Shown here piece after piece: positions 22,526-34,683 of a stretch of 64,000 bases of DNA. The DNA is from Primula veris (taxonomy: Eukaryota; Streptophyta; Magnoliopsida; Ericales; Primulaceae). A program made the translations under genes and the position numbers. The stretch is taken from the NCBI GenBank assembly GCA_963682055.1, contig OY821741.1:13335197-13399196 (forward strand), in the 5' to 3' direction. The notes beneath the pieces are model-generated. The model worked only from the letters and a program-made list of their open reading frames with translations. It had not been told where the DNA came from and searched no databases. Position 1 is the first letter of the stretch; each line of letters opens with the position of its first letter.

Positions 22526-24426
22526 TGTCACGCCCCAAAATCCAAAAGACACGGATATCGAGGCATGACCTTTTTAAACAAAAGAAAAGAGAACCTGTTG
22601 GTACGAAATTAAAAATTTTAAAAGAAAACACTAGCGAGCTAAAGGAACAATTAATCAATTTAATAAAAGTGTTTGCCAAACGCGGCTACAAGACGAGATA
22701 AAATAACCGAATGTAAATTGCCCGTAGGCTACAACCTCAAAATATAAAATAAATGAAAAGAAAGCGGAAGCCCCAAACCCATGATGTTGCAATGCAACAG
22801 CTCTTATCCAAACATGTCAATCTAAGTGGTACCTGAAATACAAAATTGTAACGGTGAGTCCCACGCACATAACTAGGTGGGACGGCACCACAAATACCGT
22901 CACTCCATCCCTTACATGCAAGAACTCACAAACAACAACTACGATAATCAACATATAAAAGGAAATATAATTACATTCTACAACGGAATAAATTAAATAA
23001 ATTAAATAACTACATCACACATCTATAGCATACATGGACCTCTCACGTCACCTACTCCAGTCCGTAAGGTAGGTCATTCCCTATCCCTTCGGCCGTCTTA
23101 TGTCCCTGGAATTAAGGAGAGACATAGACCATTGCTAACATAAAAATAGATTTATAGTGCGCACTTGGACCTCTCACGCCACTCGCCCCAGTCCGTAAGA
23201 CGAGTCATTCCCTATCCCTTCGGCCATCTTATGTCCCCAGAATTAGGGAGAGACATAGACCATTGCTAACATAAAAGTAAATAGTGCACACTGGGACCTC
23301 TCACGCCACTCCCCCCAGTCCGTAAGACGAGTCATTCTCTATCCCCTCGGCTATCTTCTGTCCCCGGAATTAGGGAGAGACATAGACCATTGCCACTACA
23401 GCTAAATCACAAGGCCTCGGCCAATAATATAAAATCATGCAAATATCACATTCTCATACGGCCTCGGTCAATAATATAAAATCACGCAAATATCACATTC
23501 TCATTCGGCCTCGGCCAATAATATAAATCCACGCAAATATCACATTCTTATTCGTCACTTTAACGTCAATCAACATAGCACATAACCATATGTGCTAGAT
23601 TCACAACTAGCCAAACAAGTCTAACAACATAAAATCTCATTCAGACATTTTAACAAACACCTTTTATGCATAAACTACAATTCACCATTATTCAACAATA
23701 ATTTACCCAATTTCATCAATAATCATAATAACACATAATCAACGCATAAAACACGCAACCCATCAATATTCTCATTAATCCGAAATTAATATGTCAAAAG
23801 CCTCAACTTCTACAATTCAAATAATGGAATTAAAAATGTAACAACTAAACCCCAATTAACAATTTAAGAACATAATTAATATAAAAGGCAAAAACCCCAA
23901 TTTATAATCAACGTAAAACCTAATCCTAACATACACCCTCGTCTAGTCGCAATGGATAACCCCCGTTACCTTAGCGCGTAGAGGAGATTCTTCTGGTAAG
24001 AACCCGCTAACGTGGTTTCTTCTTCTTCTTCCTAAGATTTGGAATCTCCATTTTTCTCTCTTTTCTCTCTTCTATTTGGCTGACTTTTAGGTTTTGAATT
24101 AAAAGTGGGCTGATTTGAGGTTTAGAAAAAATGTTTTGAGAAAGTTTGTGGAAGCGAACTATTTAGTTCCCAAAGTTCTAAAAGTAAACTCTTAATCAAA
24201 ATTATTAATTTATTGCTCAAAAATAACCAATTTTTAGAAACAAAACTATTGGGTCCTTTTTATTAATAAAATTAGTAACATGTTTTTAAAATAAAGCTTT
24301 TTGTAAGAGTTTCGGTTTTTGGCTAAAAATTAGTCGAGTGACCGGTTTTAGATAAAATTTGCATAAAACGTTTTTTGATAAATTAAATCATGAATAAAAC
24401 CATTTATAAAAATACGGGATGTTACA
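22526..24426 (-). repeat. Tekay-2 3' LTR
   Basis: 1901 bp, from TGTCACGCCCC to GGATGTTACA on the plus strand. The hairpin module starts at 23036. In unit 3 stem A is damaged (ACTCC against CGAGT) and stem B is unpaired at one position (TCTGTC/GACATA), unlike the other LTR of the same element. Confidence 0.93.
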
Positions 24427-24945
24427 ACTAACCCTCCTTAAAAGAATTTCGTCCCGAAATTTCCTTTCTAAACAACTACACCCAGGAATTATAAACTTCT
24501 ATAAACAAGGCCATAAAAATTTTAAACGTACAATTCGTGACATAATTCAAGAAATAACATATGCAGGGTTCACAACCCATAACAACTCCATAACTCAAAT
24601 AAGATAAACTCCAGATAATGCACAACATGTAAGAGTAACCGCCCTTATACAATATCTAACAGAATAAAAGACAACAATGTAAAAGAAGCGGTTGTAGCAT
24701 AAAAGAAAATAAAGTAAACTAACCCGACATGCTTCTACCTCAACAACTCACATGCTTCCAACTCAACAACTCCATAACATCTACAAAACTCAAATAAGGT
24801 AAACACCTATATGCAATATCAAACATGATAAAAGCCAACACAACAACTCCGTAAACTCTAGGCGTTACAACAAAAATAAACTCCAAACTCTAGACGTTAC
24901 AACCCTTCCCCGATAAAGAAATTTCATCCCGAAATTAGAAAACAT
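24427..24945 (-). other. Tekay-2 3' noncoding region
   Basis: Same block as in Tekay-1, with a purine-rich tract next to the LTR. It contains a short internal duplication around the GGCGTTACAAC/GACGTTACAACCC phrases (24862 and 24894). No gene. Confidence 0.75.
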
Positions 24946-27900
24946 CTAAACGAACGTACCTAAAGAAAAGTCGAGATTAGGATATTTCCTATTCATCTCA
25001 TCCTCGCGTTCCCAAGTTGCCTCCTCGGCCCCATGGTGTTTCCAAACCACCTTTACCAATCTAATCGTATTTCCTCGAAGTTCCTTCTCTTGCACATCGA
25101 TAATCCTCATAGGTCCTACTTCGTAGATCACATCCCCACTGACCTCAATGTCCTCAAAGTCCACCACGTGTGAAGGGTCGTGGTGATACTTTTTCAACAT
25201 TGACACATGGAAAACCGGGTGAACCGCCACCAACTTTGGTGGCAAGTCCAACCGGTATGCAACTTCTCCAACTCGGTCCACGATCTTAAATGGTCCGATA
25301 AATCTCGGGCTCAACTTCCCTTTAGAGCCAAAACTCATAATCCCCTTCCTTGGCGAAACTCGCAAAAATACTTGATCCCCCTTTTCGAACTCCAAAGGTC
25401 TCCTCCTCTTATCCGCATAACTCTTTTGCCTACTTCGAGCCGTCTCAAGCCTTTGTCGAATCAACTTAATCTTTTCTGTCGTTTCTTGAACCAATTGCGG
25501 TCCTAACATTTCCGCTTCTCCCACCTCGGTCCAACACACCGGAGACCTACATGGCCACCCGTATAAAGCCTCGAAAGGTGCCATGCCAATACTAGCTTGA
25601 AAGCTATTATTATACGCAAACTCCACTAAGGGTGGCTCTCCCAGCCTCCCTTGAAGTCATTCACGCATGCGCGCAACATATCCTCTAGCACTTGGATAGT
25701 CCGCTCCGATTGTCCATCCGTTTGGGGATGAAACGTCGTACTCATTGTCAACTTGGTCCCTAAGGAATTTTGCAATGCGCCCCAGAACCTCGACACAAAC
25801 CTCGCGTCTCGATCCGATACTATCGAAATCCGTACCCCATGAAGTCTAACAATTTCCTTGATATACTTTCGTCCCAAGATTTCCACTGAATTCGTCATCT
25901 TAATCGCAATGAAGTGTGCGGATTTGGTCAAACGGTCGACCACAACCCACACAGTGTCATTCCCACTTACCGATTTAGGTAAGTTGGTCACAAAATCCAT
26001 TGCTATCCTTTCCCACTTCCATTCCGCTACCGGTAAAGGTTGGAGCATACCCGCCGGCCTTTGGTGTTCCGCCTTCACTTGTTGGCAAGTTAGGCACTCG
26101 CGAACATATGAAGCTACATCTCGTTTCATTCCGGGCCACCAAAATTGTCTCTTCGCATCGTGATACATTTTCGTCCCACCGGGACGAACGACTAATCGGG
26201 AGTGGTGAAACTCCTTTAATACCTCGTTCATCATGTTTTCTGTCACATAAGTCCTTCCCTTAAATCGTAGTCCTCCATCGGTTCCTTTCGTGCAACCATC
26301 TAATCATTCGCTCGAACTCATCTGTTTCTCAAAGTTCCCCACTTTCTCGTCCCCATCTTGCGCTTCCAGAACCCTACTCATAAGTTCCGGTTGTACCACT
26401 ATTGTGTACAGGGTCCCCACATCAACATGGCCCAACTCCAAGTTGAACTCGTTCACTTTTCCCATCATCCTCCATTCCTCGATCACCACATGCGCTAAGG
26501 TCGCATGGGACTTTCGACTCAAAGCATCCGCCACTACATTGGCCTTTCCCGGGTGGTAGTGCAAGTCGTAGTCGTATTGTTCCAAATATTCCATCCATCG
26601 TCGTTGTCGCATATTTAGATCACGTTGTTCAAATATATGTCCTAAGCTCTTTTGATCCGAGAACACTTCAAACTTTTCCCCGAACAAATAATGCCTCCAT
26701 ATTTTCAACGCATGAACTATTGCCGCTAGCTCTAGGTCATGAGTCGGATAGTTCTTTTCATGTACCTTTAGTTGTCGCGAAGCATATGCGATAACCTTTC
26801 CGTCTTGCATCAAGACGCAACTCAAACCTTCCTTCGAAGCATCGCAATACACTTGGTAACCCTTCCCTTGCTCGGGAATAACTAGTATAGGGGAACTAGT
26901 CAACCGCTTCTTGAGCTCTAGGAAAGCTTTCTCGCAAGCCTCACTCCACACGAACTTCACCCCCTTCTTGGTTAGGTAAGTCATTGGAGTCGCCAACTTT
27001 GAAAAATCCTTGACGAACCGTCGATAGTATCCCGCTAAACCCAAGAAACTTCGAATTTCGAACACATTTTTCGGTTGTGCCCATTTCGAAACCGCCTCAA
27101 TTTTTGTCGCGTCCACCTTTACCCCTTCTTCCGAGATCACATGTCCAAGAAATTTCACCTCATTTAGCCAAAACCCACATTTGCTAAACTTTCCGTAAAT
27201 TTGGTGCTCTCTCAACGTGAGCAACGCTAAACGGAGATGATCCTCGTGTTCCTCTCTTGAACTCGAGTAAATCAAGATATCGTTGATGAAGACCACCACA
27301 AACTTGTCAAGATACTCCTTAAGATTCGGTTCATTAACTCCATAAATGCCGCCGGCGTATTAGTTAACCCGAATGGCATGACCACAAACTCATAGTGACC
27401 ATACCGGGTCCTAAAGGCCGTTTTCGAAATATCATCATCCTTCACCCTCAATTGGTGATAGCCTGATCGCAAGTCGATTTTTGAAAAGAACGTTGCTCCC
27501 TTTAGTTGGTCAAACAAATCGTCAATTCGAGGTAGTGGGTACTTGTTCTTAATAGTCACCCTATTTAGCTTTCGATAGTCGATGCACATCCTCATCGATC
27601 AATCCTTCTTTTGCACGAATAAGGCCGGTGTCACCCACGGGGACGTACTCCGCCTAATAAACCCCTTCTCTAATAGTTCCTCTAGCTGTTTACTTAACTC
27701 TTTTAATTCTGCCGGTGCTAAACGGTACGGGGAAATGGCTATGGGTGCCGTTCCCGGTACCAATTCGATAGAAAAATCTAACTCTCTTTTCGGTGGTAAC
27801 CCCGGTAGATCCTTCGGAAACACATCTCTAAAGTCGTCCACTACGCTTGGCCACATTTCCACTTCCTCGTCATTATCCACTATCGAGAGACTAGCCAAAA

Positions 27901-29785
27901 TACAAGACAGGTTGCCCACAACCCGCTTGGAATAATAAGGAATAGAAGAAAGGGTAGCATCCCTTTCCCCACAATAGAACACCTCATCTCCGGATGAAGT
28001 TGTATGGAAAACCTTTCGTCGAACACAATCGATGAAAGAATTGAAATGAACCAACCAGTCCATTCCACGTATCACGTCGAATCCCGACATCTCTATAACT
28101 ACTAAGTCAAATATAAATACGTGGTCCGCGACCACCATCTCACAAGACCGACACACTCGGTCCAACACAACTCGACCCCCAACAGGAGTCTCTACAACAA
28201 TCGGGTTCTCAAGAACCCCAATTTCTAACGACAAAGACTCAACTAGATGCCTAGCTATAAAAGAACGTGAAGCCCCTGTATCGAAAAGAACATGTGCCCA
28301 AGATGAGCACACAAGAACCATACCTTGTACATTTGCCGGATCTCCTTGGTTTGGCAACTGTGGCAAGGCAAATAGACGTGCTTGAATTGGTGGGTTTCCT
28401 TGCGGTCCTCGATTTCCCCCATGATTTCCTCGGTTTCCCTGGCCTTGATAGCCTCCTCGGTAGTTCCCACGGTTTCCCCCTCCTTGGTGGTTACCTCGAA
28501 ACCCTCCCCCTTGGTTCCCAGGTAATTGGTGTTGTGGCACAAATTCTGGTCTTCTTGGTGGTGGTGATGGTAACCTAGGTTGGTTAAAGGGCCGGTTGGT
28601 GTCGATTCTTCCTTGTCCCCTGGGACAAACCCTTGCCGTATGTCCCATTCGGTTGCATGTCCTAGATTGGACTCTAGGGCACTCGAATTGTCGATGGCTC
28701 GCGTCTCCACAGTGGAAACACGCTCCCCATATCATGATGTTTGTCGGTGTTGGATTAAAACTCCTCTCTCCTCTTCCTGGTTGTTGAAATCGCGAATTAT
28801 TCGCCATATCCCAAGTCCGCTTCTTCTCTTCCCTCGGAGCATTTCCGGTTTTTGACTTCTCAGAGATTCGCTTGTTATGGAGTAGAGCTCCTTCCACAGC
28901 TTGGGCTGATTTTACCAATTCATTATAGTTGACTTGTCGAGCCGATGCCAATTTTAACGAGATGGTCGGATTCAACCCCTTCATGAATCTCCTACATCTT
29001 TCTGCGCCCCCTATAACAGATTCAGGGGCATACCTCGAGAGTGAGTTAAACTTTAGCTGGTATGCTTGAACGGTCATACCCCCTTGATATAGTTCCTCAA
29101 AACGCCTCCTCATTTCATCCTTATAGGAATCTGGAAGAAACTGTCGACTAAACAATTCGATGAACTCATTCCATTCGAAGTTGCTTATGTCGTATGTATC
29201 CACAATTCCCAACCACCACTTCCGTGCTTCACCCTTTAGGTGAAACTGAGCCATATTCATTCGTTGCTCCCCATTTACTATTCCCGTTGTCGATAAGTAT
29301 TTCTCCATTTCATCCACCCATCCCTCAGCTATGGATGGTTCACCTACCCCATCGAAAGTCGGAGCCCCCAATCGGGTGAAGTTAAGCAATCCATAGTTGC
29401 TTGAACTCCCATCTTGTGCATTCTGCACCATCATTTGCACCACCTTCTGAAGGTCGGTCATCACTTGATTAGCATTTACCGTTTCCGGTTCAGGTGCAAA
29501 AGTCTCTTATTCTTCCTCATTCACCCCCTCATACACATTCTCAACCTCTACCTCCAACTCGGGTTGCTCAAGTGGTGGGGCACTAGTGTTTCCTCCCCCC
29601 CCCCCCCCGCCCCCACGATTTCTTGCAGTCCTTCTACCTCTAGTGGCTCCACGCCCCCTTGGAGCACTTCTTCCTCTTACATTTGCCCCACCTCGGGTAG
29701 CCGCACCGCTTGATGGGGGTGCGCCCCCGCGTGTAGCTGGTCCCCGTCCACTGGTCCTTGTGGTAATAGCCATTACTACATACAT
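24946..29785 (-). pseudogene. Tekay-2 gag-pol polyprotein, broken
   Basis: Same domain order as Tekay-1; one uninterrupted stretch of 621 codons (29464 to 27599) joins gag, protease and the start of RT. This shows that the family uses a single gag-pol frame. Features: Arg/Gly-rich start (ATG at 29773 or 29785), zinc knuckle CFHCGDASHRQFEC, a second knuckle with its first Cys changed to Ser (SRTCNRMGHTARVC), protease DTGASRSF, integrase DDE residues, and a chromodomain with EEATWEREDEM. Breaks: TAA at 29507, TGA at 27599, a 1-base deletion near 27330, TGA at 26304 and a 4-base deletion near 25632. The RT box reads FIND instead of FVDD (27279-27290), so a catalytic Asp is lost. A run of 14 C at 29595-29608 encodes extra Gly. 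Confidence 0.93.
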
Positions 29786-30932
29786 TTAAAACCGACACTT
29801 TAGTTGCCTTACTCGAAACTACTACTCATACATGTATAAAAGCTCGTTTTACATGCTAATCACTTTATCAAGCTTTCTGTTGAACCATGGGTTCAATAAT
29901 TGATTTTACGCTTTGTCTTTTCCAAAAATAGAAACTATAAATTCTGAAACCTCATAAAGATAGAGTACAGAAAAACGAAGCCAACGGTTCAAGCGGAACC
30001 AGAATCGGAGTTAAAACGAAGAAGTTACGAGCGTTTGAAGTATAACGAGGAAAATAGCAAAATTGCCAGAACAAGACCGATCGTTTTGGAAAACGAGCGA
30101 TCGTTTTGGAAAACGACCGATGGTTTTGGAAAACGACCGATCGTTTTTGGTCAAAATCCTTCCAGTGAGGTACGAAAAAATTCGACCGATCGTTTTGGCA
30201 AACGACCGATCGTTTTTGGTCAAAATCCTTCCAGTGAGGTCCGAAAAAATTCGACCGATCGTTTTGGCAAACGACCGATCGTTAAACTGCAGAAAACTGT
30301 CGACACAAAAATATAAAATTCCTCAACACTTGTAAATTCCTTACATGGAACATATCACACAACTACGTCATTTAGACCACAAAATATCAACATCTATTCG
30401 CATAAAATATTCATTACCACACAAGTTAATAATTGAAAACGCACTACATAAAACCATCAACTACACAATTCTCGCACTCTAATAGTTCGTTACTACTAGA
30501 CATGCAAACTTATACCTCATACACATCATATAAATCTACGCACGCATACAAAGAGCACAAAAGTGCGAGGGATAACCCATCACGATACGTTATCCTAAAG
30601 CACCCGAGCGTCCTCGCATACTCTAGAACTCCACATCGCAAAGGTATTCCTTCACACATACCGACGAGAGGTCCACCCACTAGTTTGGCGAGCCGGGATC
30701 AACGAGCGTCCTCATTGTCCCCAACTTGCCTCACATGTGGACTTTCCTTACATCAACTACTACAAACTTCTAGCTACATGTCTTAAGCTAAATGCAACCC
30801 CCCGTTTTTAGAAAAAGTTTGAGTTTTTGGAAAAAGTTTTGTAAAAATGATACGATGGATCTTGGTCCAATGGTTACCCATCTTCCCGTCGTCCCAAAGT
30901 ATACAAGAACCTAGTTAGCTCTGTTACCAACT
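29786..30932 (-). other. Tekay-2 leader with primer site and repeats
   Basis: Leader region. The primer site next to the LTR is TGGTAACAGAGC in element sense (30918-30929), one mismatch from TGGTATCAGAGC. At 30075-30290 the GACCGATCGTTTTGG(AAAAC) unit is repeated; four copies are directly tandem at about 20-bp spacing (30075-30150). The rest alternates with a spacer holding CCTTCCAGTGAGGT. Open frames across this array on both strands are composition artefacts. Confidence 0.8.
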
Positions 30933-32833
30933 TGTCACGCCCCAAAATCCAAAAGACACGGATATCGAGGCATGACCTTTTTAAACAAAAGAAAAGAGAA
31001 CCTGTTGGTACGAAATTAAAATTTTTAAAAGAAAACACTAGCGAGCTAAAGGAACAATTAATCAATTTAATAAAAGTGTTTGCCAAACGCGGCTACAAGA
31101 CGAGATAAAATAACCGAATGTAAATTTCCCGTAGGCTACAACCTCAAAATATAAAATAAATGAAAAGAAAGCGGAAGCCCCAAACCCATGATGTTGCAAT
31201 GAAACATCTCTTATCCAAACATGCCAACCTAAGTGGTACCTGAAATACAAAATTGTAACGGTGAGTCCCACACACATAACTAGACGGGACGGCACCACAA
31301 ATACCGTCACTCCATCCCTTACATGCAAGAACTCACAAACAAGAACTACGATAATCAACATATAAAAGGAAATATAATTACATTCTACAACGGGATAAAT
31401 TAAATAAATTAAATAACTACATCACACATCTATAGCATACATGGACCTCTCACGTCACCTACCCCAGTCCGTAAGGTAGGTCATTTCATATCCCTTCGGC
31501 CGTCTTATGTCCCCGGAATTAAGGAGAGACATAGACCATTGCTAACATAAAAGTAGATTTATAGTGCGCACTTGGACCTCTCACGCCACTCGCCCCAGTC
31601 TGTAAGACGAGTCATTCCCTATCCCTTCGGCCATCTTATGTCCCCGGAATTAGGGAGAGACATAGACCATTGCTAACATAAAAGTAAATAGTGCACACTA
31701 GGACCTCTCACGCCACTCGCCCCAGTCCGTAAGACGAGTCATTCCCTATCCCCTCGGCTGTCTTCTGTCCCCGGAATTAGGGAGAGACAGAGACCATTGC
31801 CACTACAGCTAAATCACAAGGCCTCGGCCAATAATATAAAATCACGCAAATATCACATTCTCATATGGCCTCGGCCAATAATATAAAATCACGCAAATAT
31901 CACATTTTCATTCGGCTTCGGCCAATAATATAAATCCACGCAAATATCACATTCTTATTCGTCACTTTAATGTCAATCAACATAACACATAACCATATGT
32001 GCTAGATTCACAACTAGCCAAACAAGTCTAACAACATAAAATCTCATTCAGGCATTTTAACAAACACCTTTTATGCATAAACTACAATTCACCATTATTC
32101 AACAATAATTTATCCAATTTCATCAATAATCATAATAACACATAATCAACGCATAAAACACGCAACCCATCAATATTCTCATTAATCCGAAATTAATATG
32201 TCAAAAGCCTCAACTTCTAAAATTCAAATAATGGAATTAAAAATGTAACAACTAAACCCCAATTACCAATTTAAGAACATAATTAATATAAAAGGCAAAA
32301 ACCCCCAATTTATAATCAACGTAAAACCTAATCCTAACATACACCCTCGTCTAGTCGCAATGGATAACCCCCGTTACCTTAGCGCGTAGAGGAGATGCTT
32401 CCGGTAAGAACCCGCTAACGTGATTTCTTCTTCTTCTTCCTAAGCTTTGGAATCTCCCTTTTTCTCTCTTTTCTCTCTTCTATTTGGCTGATTTTTAGTT
32501 TTTGAATTAAAAGTGGGCTGATTTGAGGTTTAGAAAAACTGTTTTGAGAAAGTTTGTGGAAGCGAACTATTTAGTCCCCAAATTCTAAAAGTAAACTCTT
32601 AATCAAAATTATTAATTTATTGCTAAAAAATAACCAATCTTTAGAAACAAAACTATTCGGTCCTTTTTATTAGTAAAATTAGTAACAGGTTTTTAAAATA
32701 AAGCTTTTTGGAAGAGTTTCGGTTTTTGGCTAAAAATTAGTCGAGTGACCGGTTTTAGGTAAAATTTGCATAAAACGTTTTTGGATAAATTAAATCATGG
32801 ATAAAACCATTTATAAAAATACGGGATGTTACA
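30933..32833 (-). repeat. Tekay-2 5' LTR
   Basis: 1901 bp, the same length as its partner. The hairpin module starts at 31443; here unit 3 keeps both stems paired (ACTCG/CGAGT and TCTGTC/GACAGA). Confidence 0.93.
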
Positions 32834-33590
32834 GTTATGGTTGCACAAATTTATGTTTTATCGACCCTTATATACTTGTTATTCATTTTTATGCATTTTT
32901 ATTTTCTCGTATTCATTTTTTATGCACTTTTTTTGCATATTTTATGCACTTTTATCGACCCGTATGCACTTTTTATGCACCCGTATGCACTTTTTATATA
33001 ATTTTTATTAACCCGTAGCCACTTTTATGCACTTTATTTGCACATTTTATCCATCTGTTATACAATTTTTATGTACTTTTATGCACATTTAATGCACTTT
33101 GCATGCAATTTGTATGCACCTTTTATACACTTTTATCGACCCGTGTGCACTTTTATGCACATTTTATATATTTTTTATGCACTTTTAATCGAACTGTATG
33201 CACTTTTTAAGCACTTTTATGCACTTTTTAAGCAATTTGTATGCACTTTTATGCACTTTTAAAGCAATTTTTATGCACTTTATATGCACATTTTATGCAC
33301 TTATTCGCCCCGTATGCTCTTTTTATGCACTTTTTATGCACACGTATGCACTTTTTTATGCACTCGTATGTATTTTTTATTGACTCTTATCTACTTTTAT
33401 ACATTTTTTATGCACCTTTTATACACATTTATGCACGTTTATGCACTTTATATGCACTTTTATGCACCTTTTATGAATCTTTTATGCACTTTTTATGTAC
33501 TTTTATGCATATTATTTGCACTTTTATTCACTTTATATGCATCTTTTATGCACCTTTGATACATTTTTATGCACTTTTGATGATCATACA
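32834..33590. repeat. ATGCAC minisatellite (about 11-bp unit)
   Basis: Degenerate tandem array of TTTTATGCACT-like units, with an occasional variant carrying CGACCCGTATGCAC. Read on the minus strand the core is AAAAGTGCATA. Units vary between 10 and 16 bp. Several frames stay open across it on the plus strand (for example 33241-33609), giving Met-His-Phe-Tyr-rich sequence with no protein character. Tekay-2 inserted near its left end. Confidence 0.85.
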
Positions 33591-34189
33591 CATTTTTTCG
33601 ATTTTCTAAACATTTTTTGTGATTTTTTTTTGTGTAATGACTTTTTTTTTGTGTAATAGCTTTTTTTTTTGCGAAAAAATTATTTTTTTTGTGGAAGAAT
33701 CTAATTTTTTGTGAAATAAACTATTTTTGGTGAAAAAAGTAAGTTTATTTTTATGCAATTTTCCTCATTTTTGTTATTTTGAAAATATTGTTAATTTTTT
33801 CATATGTTTTTTTTTCTAGATTTTTAGAGAGAGAGAAATTATAATTTCTAGATTAGTATAATGGCAATTTTGTAATTTGTGTGAATTTTAAAAAAATGTG
33901 ACTTATTTGGGATGGAAACATTGAGGTGTGACCTTTTGGTGATAAAGTATTAAAAGTGTGACTAATAGAGAATTACCCCTTATAATTATATAATTATATG
34001 AGGCCTTCTTAGTATTAGGTAAATCTTTCACATGTAATATATTCAAAGTTTGTAGAGAGAGAATAAAACACAAAAATACACATAGTGAATTATATTTTTT
34101 AAATGGATTCGTGTGTGTCGATAAGCTCCAATTTCCTAATAAGAAATACAAAAAAGGGTTCTTTTCTTTTCTATACTTCCAATTATTAT
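33591..34189. other. No gene; T-rich flank of minisatellite
   Basis: 33600-33740 is made of TTTTTTTGTGTAAT-type runs. It resembles, on the opposite strand, the A-rich block that precedes the second minisatellite (46184-46510). 33900-33985 carries the possible inverted end of the older repeat. Nothing coding. Confidence 0.45.
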
Positions 34190-34646
34190 TGTAACAATCC
34201 GCTAATCGAACTGTTATAAACTAAATAAAAGAAAAAAATAAAATACGAAATTTTAATAAACTTGTATCCAAAGTGTATATACGGCGACCTATTATAAATA
34301 CAATAAATAATCCAAATGGTAAGACAGGGTTGGTTCTAAATTATCATCTGTCTACCCTCTCCCTAATACATTGCACCTGCACACAATCAAACTTCCTGGG
34401 GTGAGTCGGGGAGCCTCTGTGAGCGTTATATCCATACCACGACAAAATAACGAAACGTTACGAAATAATAGGCAAATAGCGGAACCGCTATTTTAATAAA
34501 AACTTGTATTGGTCCGTATAAAACAGAGATCAAGTATGCCATAACTCTACGAGTCTCTGTCATAGTCACGCATGACATTATAGTAAAGAGAAACTCGTAC
34601 CTATTACTAAGGCTGCTACGTCCGTTTGTAATCAAAAGAAAATCGT
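34190..34646. other. LTR-like fragment, unclassified
   Basis: Begins TGTAACAATCCGC, which resembles a plant LTR start, and is cut off by the CACTA terminus at 34647. No partner LTR or coding part was found, so the call rests on texture only. Confidence 0.3.
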
Positions 34647-34683
34647 CACTACTAGAAAAGCTCCATTTAGGAACGAATTTTTA

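Larger units (their letters stand above)
22526..32833 (-). mobile_element. Tekay-2: complete Ty3/gypsy chromovirus-type LTR element
   Basis: 10,308 bp on the minus strand, flanked by the 5-bp target duplication GTTAT (22521-22525 and 32834-32838). Its two LTRs have the same length (1901 bp each) and few differences by eye, so it is a young copy. Internal organisation is as in Tekay-1. It landed inside the older ATGCAC minisatellite: the left flank TTATTGACCCGTA matches variant units in the array at the right flank. Confidence 0.95.
21755..33985. repeat. Older noncoding repeat split by Tekay-2
   Basis: Short imperfect inverted ends: TTCACACTTTTAGAACTT (about 21777) with AAAAAGTTACACAC, against the reverse complement of about 33922-33963, TCACACTTTTAATACTTT with AAAAGGTCACAC. 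Between them, after removing Tekay-2, lie a CT-rich segment (21840-21875), A/T-rich DNA and the ATGCAC minisatellite. The small frame at 21812-21994 is probably not a gene. A nonautonomous TIR element is the simplest reading; no target duplication was found. Confidence 0.3.

Noticed and set aside
30011..30335. Open frames on both strands across the Tekay-2 leader
   Set aside because: Produced by the 20-bp GACCGATCGTTTTGG array, which has no stop in several frames.
33038..33609. Several overlapping plus-strand frames rich in Met, His, Phe, Tyr and Cys
   Set aside because: They are read-through of the TTTTATGCAC minisatellite, which lacks stops in some frames. Not proteins.
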